From Meconema thalassinum (Eukaryota; Arthropoda; Insecta; Orthoptera; Tettigoniidae): a DNA stretch of 64,000 nucleotides. Positions 42,487-53,786 of the stretch are shown piece by piece. The DNA lies in NCBI GenBank assembly GCA_946902985.2, contig OX336388.2, positions 365,663,387 to 365,727,386 on the forward strand, written 5' to 3'. The translations under genes were made by a program, and so were the position numbers. Under the pieces are notes generated by a model that was not told where the DNA came from, did not search any database, and was given only the letters and a program-made list of their open reading frames with translations. Position 1 is the first letter of the stretch; the number at the start of each line of letters is the position of its first letter.

Positions 42487-43838
42487 TGTACCCTTGCACA
42501 AGGCCTTCAGAACAGGACTCTGTCGTCGGGGCATGAACGGTACACTAGCTTGAATATGAAACTGTTCTGGATATTATAGGAAGATCACTAGGGCTGAATA
42601 AAATTCATCACACACAGATTCTGAATGAGAATAAACAAATTTAATGCACCAACACCAGTACAGCAAAAACAAATAAATGAAATAAAACCAAAAATAGTAG
42701 AAATGAAATTTAAAATAATAATAATAATAATAATAATAACTCAAAGGTAAAATAAATCAAATACGGAATCAATAAAATTAAGTCAAAATCAAAAATATAA
42801 ACAATGGACTAATTAATGTCCAAAAACCACCAATTAAATGCTAATCAGCATCAATTAATACTTATCATAGTAGTTATGATGTATGATTACAATCAAATTT
42901 ATTGACAAATAAAAACCAATCATATGGCAAAAAGCAAAGAAAATGAATCAAAAATGAAATCTGGTTAACACCAATTAGCATTAATTGCCAAAATCAAATT
43001 TATTAATTACGATGATAAGATATCATAAGAAGGTTAAGTTATTAAGAGATGATGGATCAAGAGGGTCCGGTCAACTGTAACAACAGTATGGATTAAGAAA
43101 AAGAAATCCATTTATACGGAATTAATCAATCATTAATCTGAGTAAACATAATAATCATTGAGTCTAATATCATCCAATTACATTTCAGATACATGGTATG
43201 TTCAAATATCAGAGACATCCATGGCCATTCCGAAGTATACATTATAGCCTAGCCATTGGCTTATTTAATTATTAATGGCGTTTAATTAACATTTACTAGA
43301 ATCCCTCCGTTAAATAAAAGTTTACCCTCATATCAAATCTTAACCTTCATGGCATTAATTATGTATTTCTATCTGCGAACATGAATATGATTTATGCATC
43401 TTATTTACATACTCTTGTAAATTAATCATGGAAGCCTTTCCGTACGGAATCTTAATGTTCAATCCCGACGTTACTTTGGACGTCTTAGCTTTAAAACAAA
43501 TTAGCTGAATCAATGAAGCCATTGAATTTACTTAGCCTTGAAACACCCTTACAAATTGTCACATATTACATTAACATATTAGCAATATGATAAGCCTGGC
43601 TTCGGCCCTTGCGTTCGACGTGATACATTCTCGAACCAAGCACTCGATGCCTTGTCAAATAATTCATGGATATATAATAAACAAACTAAGAAAAATGCCT
43701 TAAAAACAGACAAAAATAGCATCATAAAAAAAATGATGACTAATCATTTGCCTTTCAAACTTGGGTTGGATAAACATGAAAAACAATTAATAATTCCAAC
43801 CAAACATTATTAAAGTAATCGTATCGTGTCAGAGTCAC

Positions 43839-44069
43839 GTTAGGCAACGGTGAATGTATTTGAAGCCGCGACCCCTGAAAAAGATAGACATGGCACAGAA
43901 GAAATACCTTGTATCAGTGTTATGTTAAGCAACGGTGAATGTATTTGAAGCCGCGACCCCTGAAAAAGATAGACATGGCACAGAAGAAATACCTTGTATC
44001 AGTGTTATGTTAAGCAACGGTGAATGTATTTGAAGCCGCGACCCCTGAAAAAGATAGACATGGCACAAA
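43839..44069. repeat. 85-bp tandem units in the 3' LTR (2.7 copies)
   Basis: Units start at 43839, 43924 and 44009 (GTTAAGCAACGGTGAATG ... CCTTGTATCAGTGTTAT). The other LTR has one unit fewer (starts 55142, 55227). Confidence 0.95.
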
Positions 44070-44903
44070 CATGTTCTTAGCGGATTATTCAATAGGGTCA
44101 ATATGTATTTAGGGGTATTCGCTACCTACACATTTCTTACCTTGAATGCCTTATCTCGCAGAACGAGGTTACAATAGAACAAAGCATGGTCCGTTCAACA
44201 ATTATCGAGAAAAAGAAATCTCAAGATAATTTTGAACCAATATTAACTATAAAAAAAAACTAATAATAATTATTTTCCAGGACCGAAAATAATTATTCAT
44301 GAACACAGGACTCTAAGGTCACTGTCTAGCTAGTACCCATTTAAAAAGACTGATCGACCAGGTATGAATAAAAGGATTTCGAACACGGGACCGCAAGGTT
44401 ATTGCCTATCTAGTACCCGTTTAAAAATAGCGTCTGGACCAGGCACAACAAAAGGATATCGAACCCGGGACTGTATGGTCAACAGACAAAACCGTCCCTT
44501 ATATCAAAATGACCAGTAAAAGAAACGCTATCGATTGGAGGCATCAGGGTAGTGACCTAACATACCCTTACGTGAATATTAAACTTGGGACCAAACATAA
44601 GAAAAATTTAAATGAATCGCTGCGGCAAACACCCGAGTCCAGAGTGGACCCCTCCTTCTCTTTGTGGCAAGTGACAATGGACTGGCCTCGCCTGCTGGCT
44701 GACCTTGACCGTGAAAGGTAGAAATGCAAGTCTTCACCCCTTCCCCCGGGCTAATATTTGACTGTATTCTCACCAGCTGATCGGGCTGGATCTTAGTATT
44801 CTAAAAGTGGAGCGGGACGCTCTCATTTGGATATAGATTAATTATAGCATTATTTTATCTGCGCTTGATGGCCACTACCTTACACATACAATTCACTTAT
44901 TAT

Positions 44904-45330
44904 CATTGTAAACTTATCATACTAACTCTCATCTGTCATCTTCCCTCAGGTCTTATTACCTGGCATCATTATCTATTTTACCTTATTTCATCGTAGATTC
45001 CTCCTTACAACATCTTACCTGTATGGCCTTAAATATCACACGCGTTCAATAAAAACTGATATAACAATTAATGAGGCTGGGTCAGCCGTCACTTATATCA
45101 TTGTAAACTTATCATACTAACTCTCATCTGTCATCTTCCCTCAGGTCTTATTACCTGGCATCATTATCTATTTTATCTTATTTCATCGTAGATTCCTCCT
45201 TACAACATCTTACCTGTATGGCCTTAAATATCACACGCGTTCAATAAAAACTAATATAACAATTAGTGAGGCTGGGTCAGCCGTCACTTATATCATTGTA
45301 AACTTATCATACTAACTCTCATCTGACATA
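44904..45330. repeat. 195-bp tandem units in the 3' LTR
   Basis: CATTGTAAACTTATCATAC recurs at 44904, 45099 and 45294. Each full unit includes CCTCAGGTCTTATTACCTGG and TTCAATAAAAACT. The 5' LTR has the same arrangement from 56122. Confidence 0.95.
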
Positions 45331-47121
45331 ATTCACGCCTTTGTAAACTGTCCTATAAACTTTACTCATTGCTACACCATAATACTGCATATCATCCATC
45401 ACAATACACCATGGTCCTTTAAATATCGTCCCAAAAAAAAATCATCGGCTATTAATTCATCCGGTATGTAAATACATAAATTACTATCTCTGGTCAATTA
45501 CACGAAATAATGAGATTTTGCCTGGAAAGGACATCTATCGAAATACCATGCTTCGTTCGTCCTATTCGGGGGAAAAACACAGGGGATATTTCTAACACAC
45601 ATTTATAAATAAAATAGGGAGTTCTACCATGTGTTTTATGTACGGATACGATTACCTAGCAACATCCATACGTTAAGTTAGGCACTTTTAATTCATTAAA
45701 ATAATTATTCTGATCATTAATCCTTATGAGCGTACCCAGCTCCGTCAGATGCACAACTATGGTCGCCTTGACACAGTCATTGTACACACAAGATAAAACA
45801 AATCAAAAGAAAACAAATAACATGCTAACATTATGGCGATGAAATCCATGAATTATTTGACACTTTAAAATATAATCAAAAGGTACTTATCATATTGAAG
45901 ACTTCCTTCATCATTTGCAAGAGTTGGACCAGAGGCCCGCAACAGTATAACTTAACACATGACCTCCATGGCCGGTTCGAATCCCATCACGATGATGTAG
46001 AACCACTCGATAATATCACTGCAACCCTCCATTATCACTAGGTCGCTATAAGCCAGCACCCTTTTAAAATGCACACACACACATATTTGATTAAATTTAT
46101 GCACCACAAAAAAAAAAAGATTACACATTAGTGGGCTACACACTCATGGCGGACATACTTTTCTGTTATACATTTTCACTCGAATTATATATGATTTCAC
46201 ATCTTTCCTTTCTGTTATACACATTCACAACTTAGTATTCATTTTTAATATTATTTCGCATCAGCCGAACAATGGACTATGCGTCTCGTACATTAATGCC
46301 TGGCGTGGTGCCACATATGGCCCGCATCCACTAACGTTGGCTGAAAGATGAACAATGTTCCTGGCACAGACTTTACCCACATATATGACAAAATGGTTGC
46401 CAATTCACAGTTTTGCACATACGACACCAAATGCTCCCTTCACAATCATAGGCTACAGTAATCAGGTACCTTAATTTATACACAAAAATATGGCCTTGCT
46501 AATCATATGATTCACGACGGAACTCGATCATAGGCTAAGTTTATATCATCAGCGCTTGGGTAGAACTAATTTCTTGTTGAAGGACGCTATGTTCTCTCTC
46601 TCACACACTCGACGTTGTCAGATTTCCTTGCGCAGGGACTACTTTCATTCAATGAACACAGAGATATTTAATCCGTTACCGCATTCCCAAAATTCTTGAT
46701 AATAATTAGATTCATCATGGGCGTTTCAGATCATTCCTGTAATGCCTTGATCTCTTGTAACTAACTGAAGCGTACTCTTTAAGGGCGGAGTCAGGCATCT
46801 ACTGCGTGCTAACTTGAGATAGTTACTGCGTTTTGGCAAGATTCTCAGAATTCGCTGGGGTGCTCCTGCTCTGAAACTTGCAGGCAAGCGACTTGGAATG
46901 CACCTGCTCTGTCCATTGTGTGAAAACCATAAATTTCTCCCTGTCAGAACTGCCAAGCCATATACAGTATATGTGGTCTCACTACGGCAGAAAGATCCTA
47001 GTTATTTCTTATGATCATTACATAATGATGATTTCATTCTCATTAACATCATGACATTGCCCCATATAAGTACTCCAGTGACATAATGTGTCCATGGCCT
47101 AAGACATAGGCCAAGGGCACA

Positions 47122-47135
47122 TCTCCCTCCTTCTT
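47122..47135 (-). other. Polypurine tract
   Basis: The minus strand reads AAGAAGGAGGGAGA directly before the TGTG start of the 3' LTR, the plus-strand primer position of LTR elements. Confidence 0.85.
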
Positions 47136-47337
47136 AGTTTGGAAAAACTGCTGAGGTTACGAAGAGTTTTTACAATTCAACAATACTCGGCAACATAATC
47201 CATTTTAACAATGTCATGTCTTCCTCATCGACCTTCTTTCGAAGTTTGCTTTCTGAGGGACTCTAAATTAATTCGGATCGTGAAATTCTTCACGCAGCCT
47301 CTTATTCTCAGCTTTAAATTCTGCATTTATCCTTAGT

Positions 47338-50208
47338 TCACTCTCCCTTAGCATTATCAAATTCTTCACGCAGCGTTATCCATTGACAGTCGTGATTATT
47401 TGTTCGCTGGATCCCTTCTTCTCCTTCCGATGGTTCTTCTACTTGGACCGGATCATCCCCTTCTTCTTTCTTCTCCACTACGTTGACTCGATGTTGGACC
47501 TCATCTTCTTCGGCGGGGTAGTATAGTTTTAGATTCTGTGCGTTATAGACAGACTCGACTCCAGTGCGTAGGTGTTTTACTTTATAGGCATTATTTCCAA
47601 TCACCTTTATGACTCGGTACGGTCCATAGAATATCTCGCAAAATTTTGAGTATATTCGCTTCGCTGGATCGGACACTGCTGGTCGTTTCACCAAGACCAA
47701 TTCTTCCAATTCCAAAGGACGGTGAAATCTTTTATTACGCACTCTACGTAATCGACGATCAGCTTGTTTCTTCAAATAAGTTGCCGTGGCCTGTATGGTT
47801 AATTCATGGCTTGGTCGAGCGTCCAACGGACAAGGCAAGATGTTCTTCCACGGTCGATCCGGACATCGATTTAAGTGAAGGACCGTGGGGATCTGTCCTG
47901 TGCTCTCATGGATCGTATTGTTTATACAGAATTCCATTATGTGTAATACGTCGACCCACTTCCAATGCTGATCAGAACAGTAAATTCGGCAATATTTTGC
48001 GATCTCCCGCATTATTCTTTCTGATGGATTTCCCTCAGGATGGCGCACTGAACTCAACACGTGCCGGACATCTAACCTCACCATCTCACTCCTAAACTCG
48101 GCACTAGTGAAATAACTGCCGTGGTCCGTAAGACAGAATTCCATCTTCCCTAACGTTGGAATTACCCTTGCCTTAATTCTGTTCAGTACCTGTTTAGTGT
48201 TTAACTTCTGAACTGGACATAACACCACGTATTTTGTAAATACATCGATGCTGACGAGAATGTATTTGCATCCTCTTCTGCCTTTCGGTAATGGACCATA
48301 ACCGTCCATGGCGACCAGTTCGCACGGCTTCTGTGGCAGTAGAGGTTTGGGATATTGCTTCATGAGGAATGAGTTTGGCTTAACCCTTTGACATTTGTCA
48401 CAGGTCTTCAAAACACTGCGAATGGTTTCCCTTAATTTGGGCCATACAAATGCTTCTTGAATAAGAGCACTTGTCTTATCGATTCCTCCATGTCCAGATA
48501 TGCTATGTGCGTGCCAGACTAGACCTCTCTGTAAAGAAGGTGGCACCACAATCCTTGATTTCACGCGATCGGGATCCACGTACTTGTGCAGCAGGTTATT
48601 ATACCAAATATAGCTCGTCGAAATTTTCTCCGCTTCCAAATACGCGGGCGTTCCTCGTTGCAATCTTCCTCTTAAATAATCGATGATCATATTCATCCAC
48701 GGATCCTTAACTTGTTCAGCCTGAATTTCTCCCAGTTTAACCAAAAATTCCTGATCTGCCTGAGTGAGCTCGACTTGATGTACAGATACTACTCCTTCTC
48801 CTCGTTCTGGGTTTCGACTTAATGCGTCGGGTATCACATTGAATCTTCCTGGGCAGTGTTCAATGTCAATATTGAACTGTTGAACATACAACGACCATCT
48901 GTTCACTCGCTCGCTAGCCATGGGAGTTTTCAATAGGAAGATAAGGCTCTTGTGGTCGGTTCTTATCAAAATCTCGAAACCATAGACAGTCTTCCTCCAT
49001 TGTTGTAAAGCAAAAATGATGGATAGAAGTTCCAATTCCGTTACTGTGTAATTCCGCTCGTGTGTCTTTAGCTTACGGCTAGAAAATGCCAAGTAAGATC
49101 GTTCTCGAGGGTTGTTTGGATCTTCTTGGTACAGCATGCATCCAATTCCAATCCGTGAGGCGTCGGTTTGAATTATAAATTTTCTTGAGAAATCCGGGTA
49201 ACCCAATTTAATACTATTGGTTAGTAATTCCTTCGTTTTCCGAAAAGCCGCGTCGCATTCTTCCTTCCATGCCCATTTGCTGTTCTTACGAAGCATATCC
49301 TGTAGTGGCGCCACAGCCTCAGTATACCCGGGACAATGATTTGCAAAGAAATTGCAAATGCCCAGAAATTGGCGGACGTGTTTTACCCTGTTTGGTTTAG
49401 GAAAGTTCCGAATAGCCTCTAGTTTCGCAGGATTTGGGCGTACTCCTTCACCATCGATGATGTGGCCTAAATAGAGTACCTCCTTCTGGCAAAAATGAGA
49501 TTTTTGGATGTTAATTTTGAAATTGGCCTTCTCCAAATTGTCTAGTAATTTCTCTAAATTCGTGAGGTGATCATCCAAATTATCAGACGCCAAGAGTATG
49601 TCATCGACATATCTTACAGTGGCATCCTTGACTTCCGACGTCAGGTTCCGGTCTAACGCTCGTATGAGTGCCGAACCTGCTGTTTTGATACCGAATGGTA
49701 ATCTTTGAAATGCATAAGTTTGCTGATTAAATAGGAATCCAGTCAACAACCTTGACTTGTCATCCAGTTCCAAATGGTGATAGCTACTAGTCAAGTCTAT
49801 CGATGAAAAATATATCTTGTTCTGGAATTTGTTTATGACCTCTTTGATCGCTGGAGCTTGGTCATATTCAGGAATCAATCGTTCATTAATTGTCCTGGCG
49901 TCCAGACATATTCGAACAGAGCCATTGGGTTTCTTGACTACAACCAACGGACTCACGAATGGGGTAGCCATCTTAACTATGACTCCAGCATCCTCCATTT
50001 GCTTGATGGTTTCTTTCACCTCATTCATATGTTTTTCGGCTATCGGATAAGGCTTTTTCCTAAACGGTGACCAATCGTTGACCTGCATTTGGTACTTGAA
50101 ATGTTCTATCTTACCGGGTTTAGAATTAAAAACCGGTTCGTGTCGCTTTAACATGTCCATCAATTTGATCCTGTTCTCCTCATTTATCTTTGCTTCACGA
50201 GCCTTCTC
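47338..50208 (-). CDS. pol: Pol: reverse transcriptase, RNase H, integrase
   Basis: Open for 957 codons after a TAG (50209-50211). Numbering from the TTG at 50163: RT has SIDLTSSYHH (Asp123) and the active box YVDD (185-188). RNase H has TDASRIG (Asp334), TELELL, RTDHKS and PDALSR. Integrase has a zinc module (H553, H558, C588, C591) and catalytic Asp620 (AMDGYG), Asp680 (LTDHGS) and Glu715 (NPSER) with DD35E spacing. A GPY/F-like module FYGPYRV lies near 840. No lesion is visible. There is no good in-frame ATG for an independent start before the RT (ATG 50160 is internal to the RT lead-in), so expression probably needs readthrough of the UAG from the protease frame. Cytoplasmic particles make cDNA; integrase acts in the nucleus. 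Confidence 0.95.
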   Translation of the reverse strand, partial: EKAREAKINEENRIKLMDMLKRHEPVFNSKPGKIEHFKYQMQVNDWSPFRKKPYPIAEKHMNEVKETIKQMEDAGVIVKMATPFVSPLVVVKKPNGSVRICLDARTINERLIPEYDQAPAIKEVINKFQNKIYFSSIDLTSSYHHLELDDKSRLLTGFLFNQQTYAFQRLPFGIKTAGSALIRALDRNLTSEVKDATVRYVDDILLASDNLDDHLTNLEKLLDNLEKANFKINIQKSHFCQKEVLYLGHIIDGEGVRPNPAKLEAIRNFPKPNRVKHVRQFLGICNFFANHCPGYTEAVAPLQDMLRKNSKWAWKEECDAAFRKTKELLTNSIKLGYPDFSRKFIIQTDASRIGIGCMLYQEDPNNPRERSYLAFSSRKLKTHERNYTVTELELLSIIFALQQWRKTVYGFEILIRTDHKSLIFLLKTPMASERVNRWSLYVQQFNIDIEHCPGRFNVIPDALSRNPERGEGVVSVHQVELTQADQEFLVKLGEIQAEQVKDPWMNMIIDYLRGRLQRGTPAYLEAEKISTSYIWYNNLLHKYVDPDRVKSRIVVPPSLQRGLVWHAHSISGHGGIDKTSALIQEAFVWPKLRETIRSVLKTCDKCQRVKPNSFLMKQYPKPLLPQKPCELVAMDGYGPLPKGRRGCKYILVSIDVFTKYVVLCPVQKLNTKQVLNRIKARVIPTLGKMEFCLTDHGSYFTSAEFRSEMVRLDVRHVLSSVRHPEGNPSERIMREIAKYCRIYCSDQHWKWVDVLHIMEFCINNTIHESTGQIPTVLHLNRCPDRPWKNILPCPLDARPSHELTIQATATYLKKQADRRLRRVRNKRFHRPLELEELVLVKRPAVSDPAKRIYSKFCEIFYGPYRVIKVIGNNAYKVKHLRTGVESVYNAQNLKLYYPAEEDEVQHRVNVVEKKEEGDDPVQVEEPSEGEEGIQRTNNHDCQWITLREEFDNAKGE

Positions 50209-50853
50209 CTAAAAAGCGTCAGTAACTCTGTCTTCCAATTCTTCTAGCGCCATGACCCAGGATTCAGGTTCCATTAAATCATCCTCAATATCCCTTAACC
50301 TTTCGTCGATTTTCTCATATGCTTCCATCTCTTCAGTGGTGCACAATGTCCATATCTCTTCGCCATCTCTTGGAATATCCGTATTTAATTGCATGTCCAA
50401 ATGATTTTCCTCTCCAATATCTTTAAAACAAATGGTGTTTTCATATAGGTTGATGACTGCTTTATATTCTCGAATGAAGTCCGCTCCCAAGATAATGTTA
50501 TAATTTATCTTGTTCATTATGATGAACGAATGCGGCATATTATGTCCTTGCAGTGTAATGTCCAACAATGCTTGGAACTTACAGACTGCGGACTTGTCTG
50601 GGATAATGCCCTTGACTGTGATGTTAGAAATTGGCATCACGGGAACCTTCCCCAATCTCTCCAACTCTTTAACTAATGCTTGGGAAGCTATACTGATGCT
50701 GGCACCCGTATCTACCATACATCGTACCGTTAGACCTCCCACTCGGGCGTAAATTATGGGTAATTCTCTAATTGTATTAATCTTTGGCCCTGTTGTGTCC
50801 TCCGTCAAATCCTCTTCTTTGATGACCCAATCACTGATCTGCGCTACTACCAT
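50209..50853 (-). CDS. Retropepsin-type protease domain
   Basis: 214 codons from the first ATG, with the aspartic protease signature MVDTGASISIAS at residues 46-57 and the later ILGADFIREY block. A flap-like loop lies between. The frame is open upstream of the ATG to the A9 run at the end of gag, so the real product is likely a Gag-Pro fusion made by -1 frameshifting. It ends in TAG, and the RT frame follows with no shift. Acidic residues dominate the C-terminal 60 residues. It matures Gag and Pol inside particles. Confidence 0.9.
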   Translation of the reverse strand: MVVAQISDWVIKEEDLTEDTTGPKINTIRELPIIYARVGGLTVRCMVDTGASISIASQALVKELERLGKVPVMPISNITVKGIIPDKSAVCKFQALLDITLQGHNMPHSFIIMNKINYNIILGADFIREYKAVINLYENTICFKDIGEENHLDMQLNTDIPRDGEEIWTLCTTEEMEAYEKIDERLRDIEDDLMEPESWVMALEELEDRVTDAF

Positions 50854-50900
50854 ATGCTTTGCATTGTGACTGTTCTGTGCACTAGCGACGTTCCCATCTT

Positions 50901-52970
50901 CTAAAATTGGCGTTTTTTTTTCTCGTTGTTGCCATTCCTATCTGGTGTACCTCCGGATGATTGATTGCTGTTCCTCCGGGCATTCTGGAGTTCCAGGCTC
51001 TCAGCTCCCTGTTCGATGACATCTGGATCCCTTCGATCATTCATTCCCCTGTTCCATCTGTCTTTCTTACTTTGTTCGGCTGATTCTTTGGCACGTAATT
51101 CTGCCAAATACCGCTCCGAATCGCTGTGCCACCTTTCCATTTCCTCTCTGTGGTCATCTGGCAAGTCCCATCTCACTTCTGGCTCTCTGTTTTGGTCCCA
51201 CGGTGGCCTTCCGCGTTGAAAACGCCCACCTCTCTTGTTATACGGCCTGTATGATCCACGATGTCCTCTCCGTGGTTCGTTTTGTCTTTGGGACGACCTC
51301 CAGTTATTATTACCTCGGTTACTATACCGCGGGGGCCTCAGTTCTTGATCTTGGTATTCCCGACGTTCCCAGTTCTGCCTCATGTCCATGGCGTCTGTAC
51401 TTTGGTCTTTCATGCGTCGTCTAGGTGCTTCTTCTAGGCCGACCACGTTTACATTTTCAGTCATTCGACCTGATCTTTGTGGACTGTGGATCGTCGTCTC
51501 ATCGAGGTTTCTTAATATCTCCTCGGCATGTACCGCTGTCCGTACGTTCGCTGCCGCCATGATCTGTTGAACCCCGACTGGCAGTTGCTTCTCAATGGCG
51601 GTGATCATCTCTTCTTCTGATGGAGGCATATCCAACTCTTTCATCCGGTGTAGCTGTGTGATGAAATATTCTGAATATTTTGTGGGTGATGTGGTACTAT
51701 AGCGGCGCGCGTATAGTTCCATCCTCAGGTTCTGTTGCGAGGCAAGGCTCCAATACTTCTTCAGAAATGCTTCACGGAATTCTCCCATAGTGTCAAAGGT
51801 ATACCTGAAGCTACGGAACCATTGTAACGCGTGTCCAGTCAACAGTTTCTCCACTGTCCTTAACTGTCGGTCTTCTGAGATCTTGCTTTCTTTGATGTAT
51901 TCCATCAATTCTCTGAGGAAACTCTTAGGAGTAAAGTTATTGTTCCCTGAAAATTTGTTCGGCCGGTCATCACTCATTTTTATAACGTGAATAACCTGAG
52001 CAGCTGCGTTAGACTCGACGGGTGTCGAAGTACGACCCCTGAATTCCTGACTGTGAGGTTCCATCCCCTCATCTATGGTCGTATGCTCCTGAAATCCTAC
52101 TTTCCCTTCCATACGGGTTTCTGTAATGGACTTGGCCAATCCTTTTTGTAAGTCGGCGATGACCTCTTCTTGGATCAGCATCTTGAGGTCGCTTTTGACT
52201 TGTTTATTTTCTTGTCGTTCCATCCTTGACAAAAGCTCCATCTCGACCTTATTCATCTTTAATTTGCTCTCTTCTAATTTACGGAGTACAGCTATCCTTT
52301 CTTCCTTAGCCTCCTGGCTCATGTCATCGTATGCTAATTCGACATCTCTCTTCAATCCTTCCTTATCCTTTTCCCATGATTTCTTACATTCGTCATGTTG
52401 GCCATCCATATCATCTCGTATGAGCTGCAATGAATCCTTAATCTCGTCCTTAAATGTAGAGATGTCGGTCTCGATCACTCCTATCTTAGCTTGCGTTGAC
52501 TTATTCTCATCTCTCAGCTTGTCGACATCTGCCTGAGTTGCTGCGATTCCCACTTCACATTTCGCTACCTGCGCTTGGACTCGAATTTCCATACTAGCCA
52601 TTCTCTGAGACACGTTCCTGATCTCGTTCTCGATCGTGACCATATGAATTTCTATTTTCTCAGTACTCTGATTGCAAATGCGGCCTACATGTTCTATATT
52701 TCTCTGCATCTGTGACAATTGCTGTTCAGTACTAACTCTAAGTTCCTGATTACTGTCTTTTATTTCCTGCATCTGTGACAATTGCTGTTCAGTACTAACT
52801 CTAAGTTCCTGATTACTGTCTTTTATTTCCTGCATCTGTGACAATTGCTGTTCAGTACTAACTCTAAGTTCCTGATTACTGTCTTTTATTTCCTGCATCT
52901 GCTTATAACTACTGTCCTTAAATTCTTGCAATACGACCATCAGGTCCTCTGTCGATGACATAATTATCAA
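50901..52970 (-). CDS. gag: Gag polyprotein with coiled coil and RG-rich tail
   Basis: 689 residues. Residues 25-87 are three identical 21-residue repeats (MQEIKDSNQELRVSTEQQLS + Q), part of a long coiled coil to about 290. Capsid-like residues about 330-490 include DRPNKFSGNNNFTPKSFLRE, HALQWFRSFRYTFDTMGEFR and LRMELYARRYSTTSPTKYSE, as in retrotransposon Gag. The C-terminus is rich in Arg and Gly (RRGHRGSYRPYNKRGGRFQR), with no CCHC zinc knuckle, so RNA binding probably uses the basic tail. The ATG at 52970 (MIIMSS; a second ATG is 3 codons in) follows an 816-bp leader. It ends three codons after an A9 run. Confidence 0.9.
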   Translation of the reverse strand: MIIMSSTEDLMVVLQEFKDSSYKQMQEIKDSNQELRVSTEQQLSQMQEIKDSNQELRVSTEQQLSQMQEIKDSNQELRVSTEQQLSQMQRNIEHVGRICNQSTEKIEIHMVTIENEIRNVSQRMASMEIRVQAQVAKCEVGIAATQADVDKLRDENKSTQAKIGVIETDISTFKDEIKDSLQLIRDDMDGQHDECKKSWEKDKEGLKRDVELAYDDMSQEAKEERIAVLRKLEESKLKMNKVEMELLSRMERQENKQVKSDLKMLIQEEVIADLQKGLAKSITETRMEGKVGFQEHTTIDEGMEPHSQEFRGRTSTPVESNAAAQVIHVIKMSDDRPNKFSGNNNFTPKSFLRELMEYIKESKISEDRQLRTVEKLLTGHALQWFRSFRYTFDTMGEFREAFLKKYWSLASQQNLRMELYARRYSTTSPTKYSEYFITQLHRMKELDMPPSEEEMITAIEKQLPVGVQQIMAAANVRTAVHAEEILRNLDETTIHSPQRSGRMTENVNVVGLEEAPRRRMKDQSTDAMDMRQNWERREYQDQELRPPRYSNRGNNNWRSSQRQNEPRRGHRGSYRPYNKRGGRFQRGRPPWDQNREPEVRWDLPDDHREEMERWHSDSERYLAELRAKESAEQSKKDRWNRGMNDRRDPDVIEQGAESLELQNARRNSNQSSGGTPDRNGNNEKKKRQF
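50913..50921 (-). promoter_or_regulatory. A9 slippery site for -1 frameshift (gag to protease)
   Basis: Minus strand: GAG AAA AAA AAA CGC CAA TTT TAG in the gag frame. Slipping back one base on A AAA AAA gives ACG CCA ATT TTA GAA and an open frame to the protease ATG at 50853. Frame arithmetic agrees with -1 and not with +1. Confidence 0.8.
52710..52898 (-). repeat. Three 63-bp tandem repeats inside gag
   Basis: Three repeats, each coding the 21-residue coiled-coil unit in phase; nucleotide identity appears complete, so the expansion is recent or homogenised. Confidence 0.95.
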
Positions 52971-53786
52971 TAGGAGAATATGCGGGCTTGTCCCAACTCA
53001 TGCAAATATACACATCAACACACCATGCAATGTAAGTGTATTTCAAAGCTTTCAAGGCTTCCTTCCCCTATCCTTCGAATTTGCAATCACCTACAGTGAT
53101 ATTGCAACAGTAAAACGATTCAAAATTTGATTGTAATCCATTGGTGTCATTAAATATTTGACTTATCACTCAAAGAAAAATTAATTAATTAATTTAATTT
53201 AATCAAACATTAATTAAAGTGATTAATGTTTCTCATCAGGCCACTAATGAGCCTTAATTAACTATCTGATGGATGCTCAATGCTATAAAAATTGCAAGGG
53301 ACTCCTTGAGATTACTGTATGATACTATAAAAATTTATATAAATGAAAATTTAATTACAGTAACTCTCATTCAATTAATTGAGCTCCATTTCGACCTTAT
53401 GTTGGGCTGCTATTGTTTCAAGCTTAAGTCACACCGTTGGGCGCCATTTTGCACTTTACACTGGTGGTGGGGAGAACAGGGTTTGGTATTAAATGAATGT
53501 GGCAAGCGGAAAAAGGGCAAGGCTGATCCTCACGGAAAAATAACGGGTATGAAATGAATGGAATACGGTTTGGATTCGGGTTTGAATTGATAAGTGACTT
53601 ATGGGTATCTTCCAGCGTTTACCCGCTCAGCATAAAGTCAAAAAAATAACTAACATGCCAAACGAGTAGGCAAGCCAAACTTAATCAAACAAGCACAAAA
53701 CCCGGGTGCATCTGTGTATGTTAACCACTAGGATCTTCCAGAATAGAAAAATCGAAGAAGAATAGAGAATAATCTATCCTTTGCCA
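52971..53786 (-). other. 5' leader of the LTR element with primer-binding site
   Basis: 816 bp between the 5' LTR and gag. Directly next to the LTR the minus strand reads TGGCAAAGGATAGATT (53771-53786). TGG matches the CCA end of a tRNA, as expected of a primer-binding site. I cannot name the tRNA. The 53273-53557 plus ORF is antisense and without motifs. Confidence 0.7.

Larger units (their letters stand above)
42487..47121 (-). repeat. 3' LTR (4,635 bp)
   Basis: Starts TGTACCCTTGCAC, ends AGGGCACA. It contains an (AAT)n tract (42715-42740), three 85-bp units (43839-44069) and two 195-bp units plus a partial one (44904 to about 45330). No long ORF; short ones are mirrored in the other LTR. 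Confidence 0.97.

Noticed and set aside
43839..44069. Regular repeats that might suggest a CRISPR array
   Set aside because: Units are contiguous 85-bp tandem repeats without spacers, inside an LTR of a eukaryotic element.
44509..44721. 70-codon ORF present identically in both LTRs (also 55727-55939)
   Set aside because: Identity follows from LTR homogenisation at reverse transcription, not from selection; antisense to the element and no motif.
47646..48095. 149-codon plus-strand ORF
   Set aside because: Antisense to the integrase domain of pol; low-complexity and without motifs.
53771..53786. Naming the primer tRNA of the LTR element
   Set aside because: The TGG start fits a primer-binding site, but I could not match the remaining bases to a specific tRNA with confidence.
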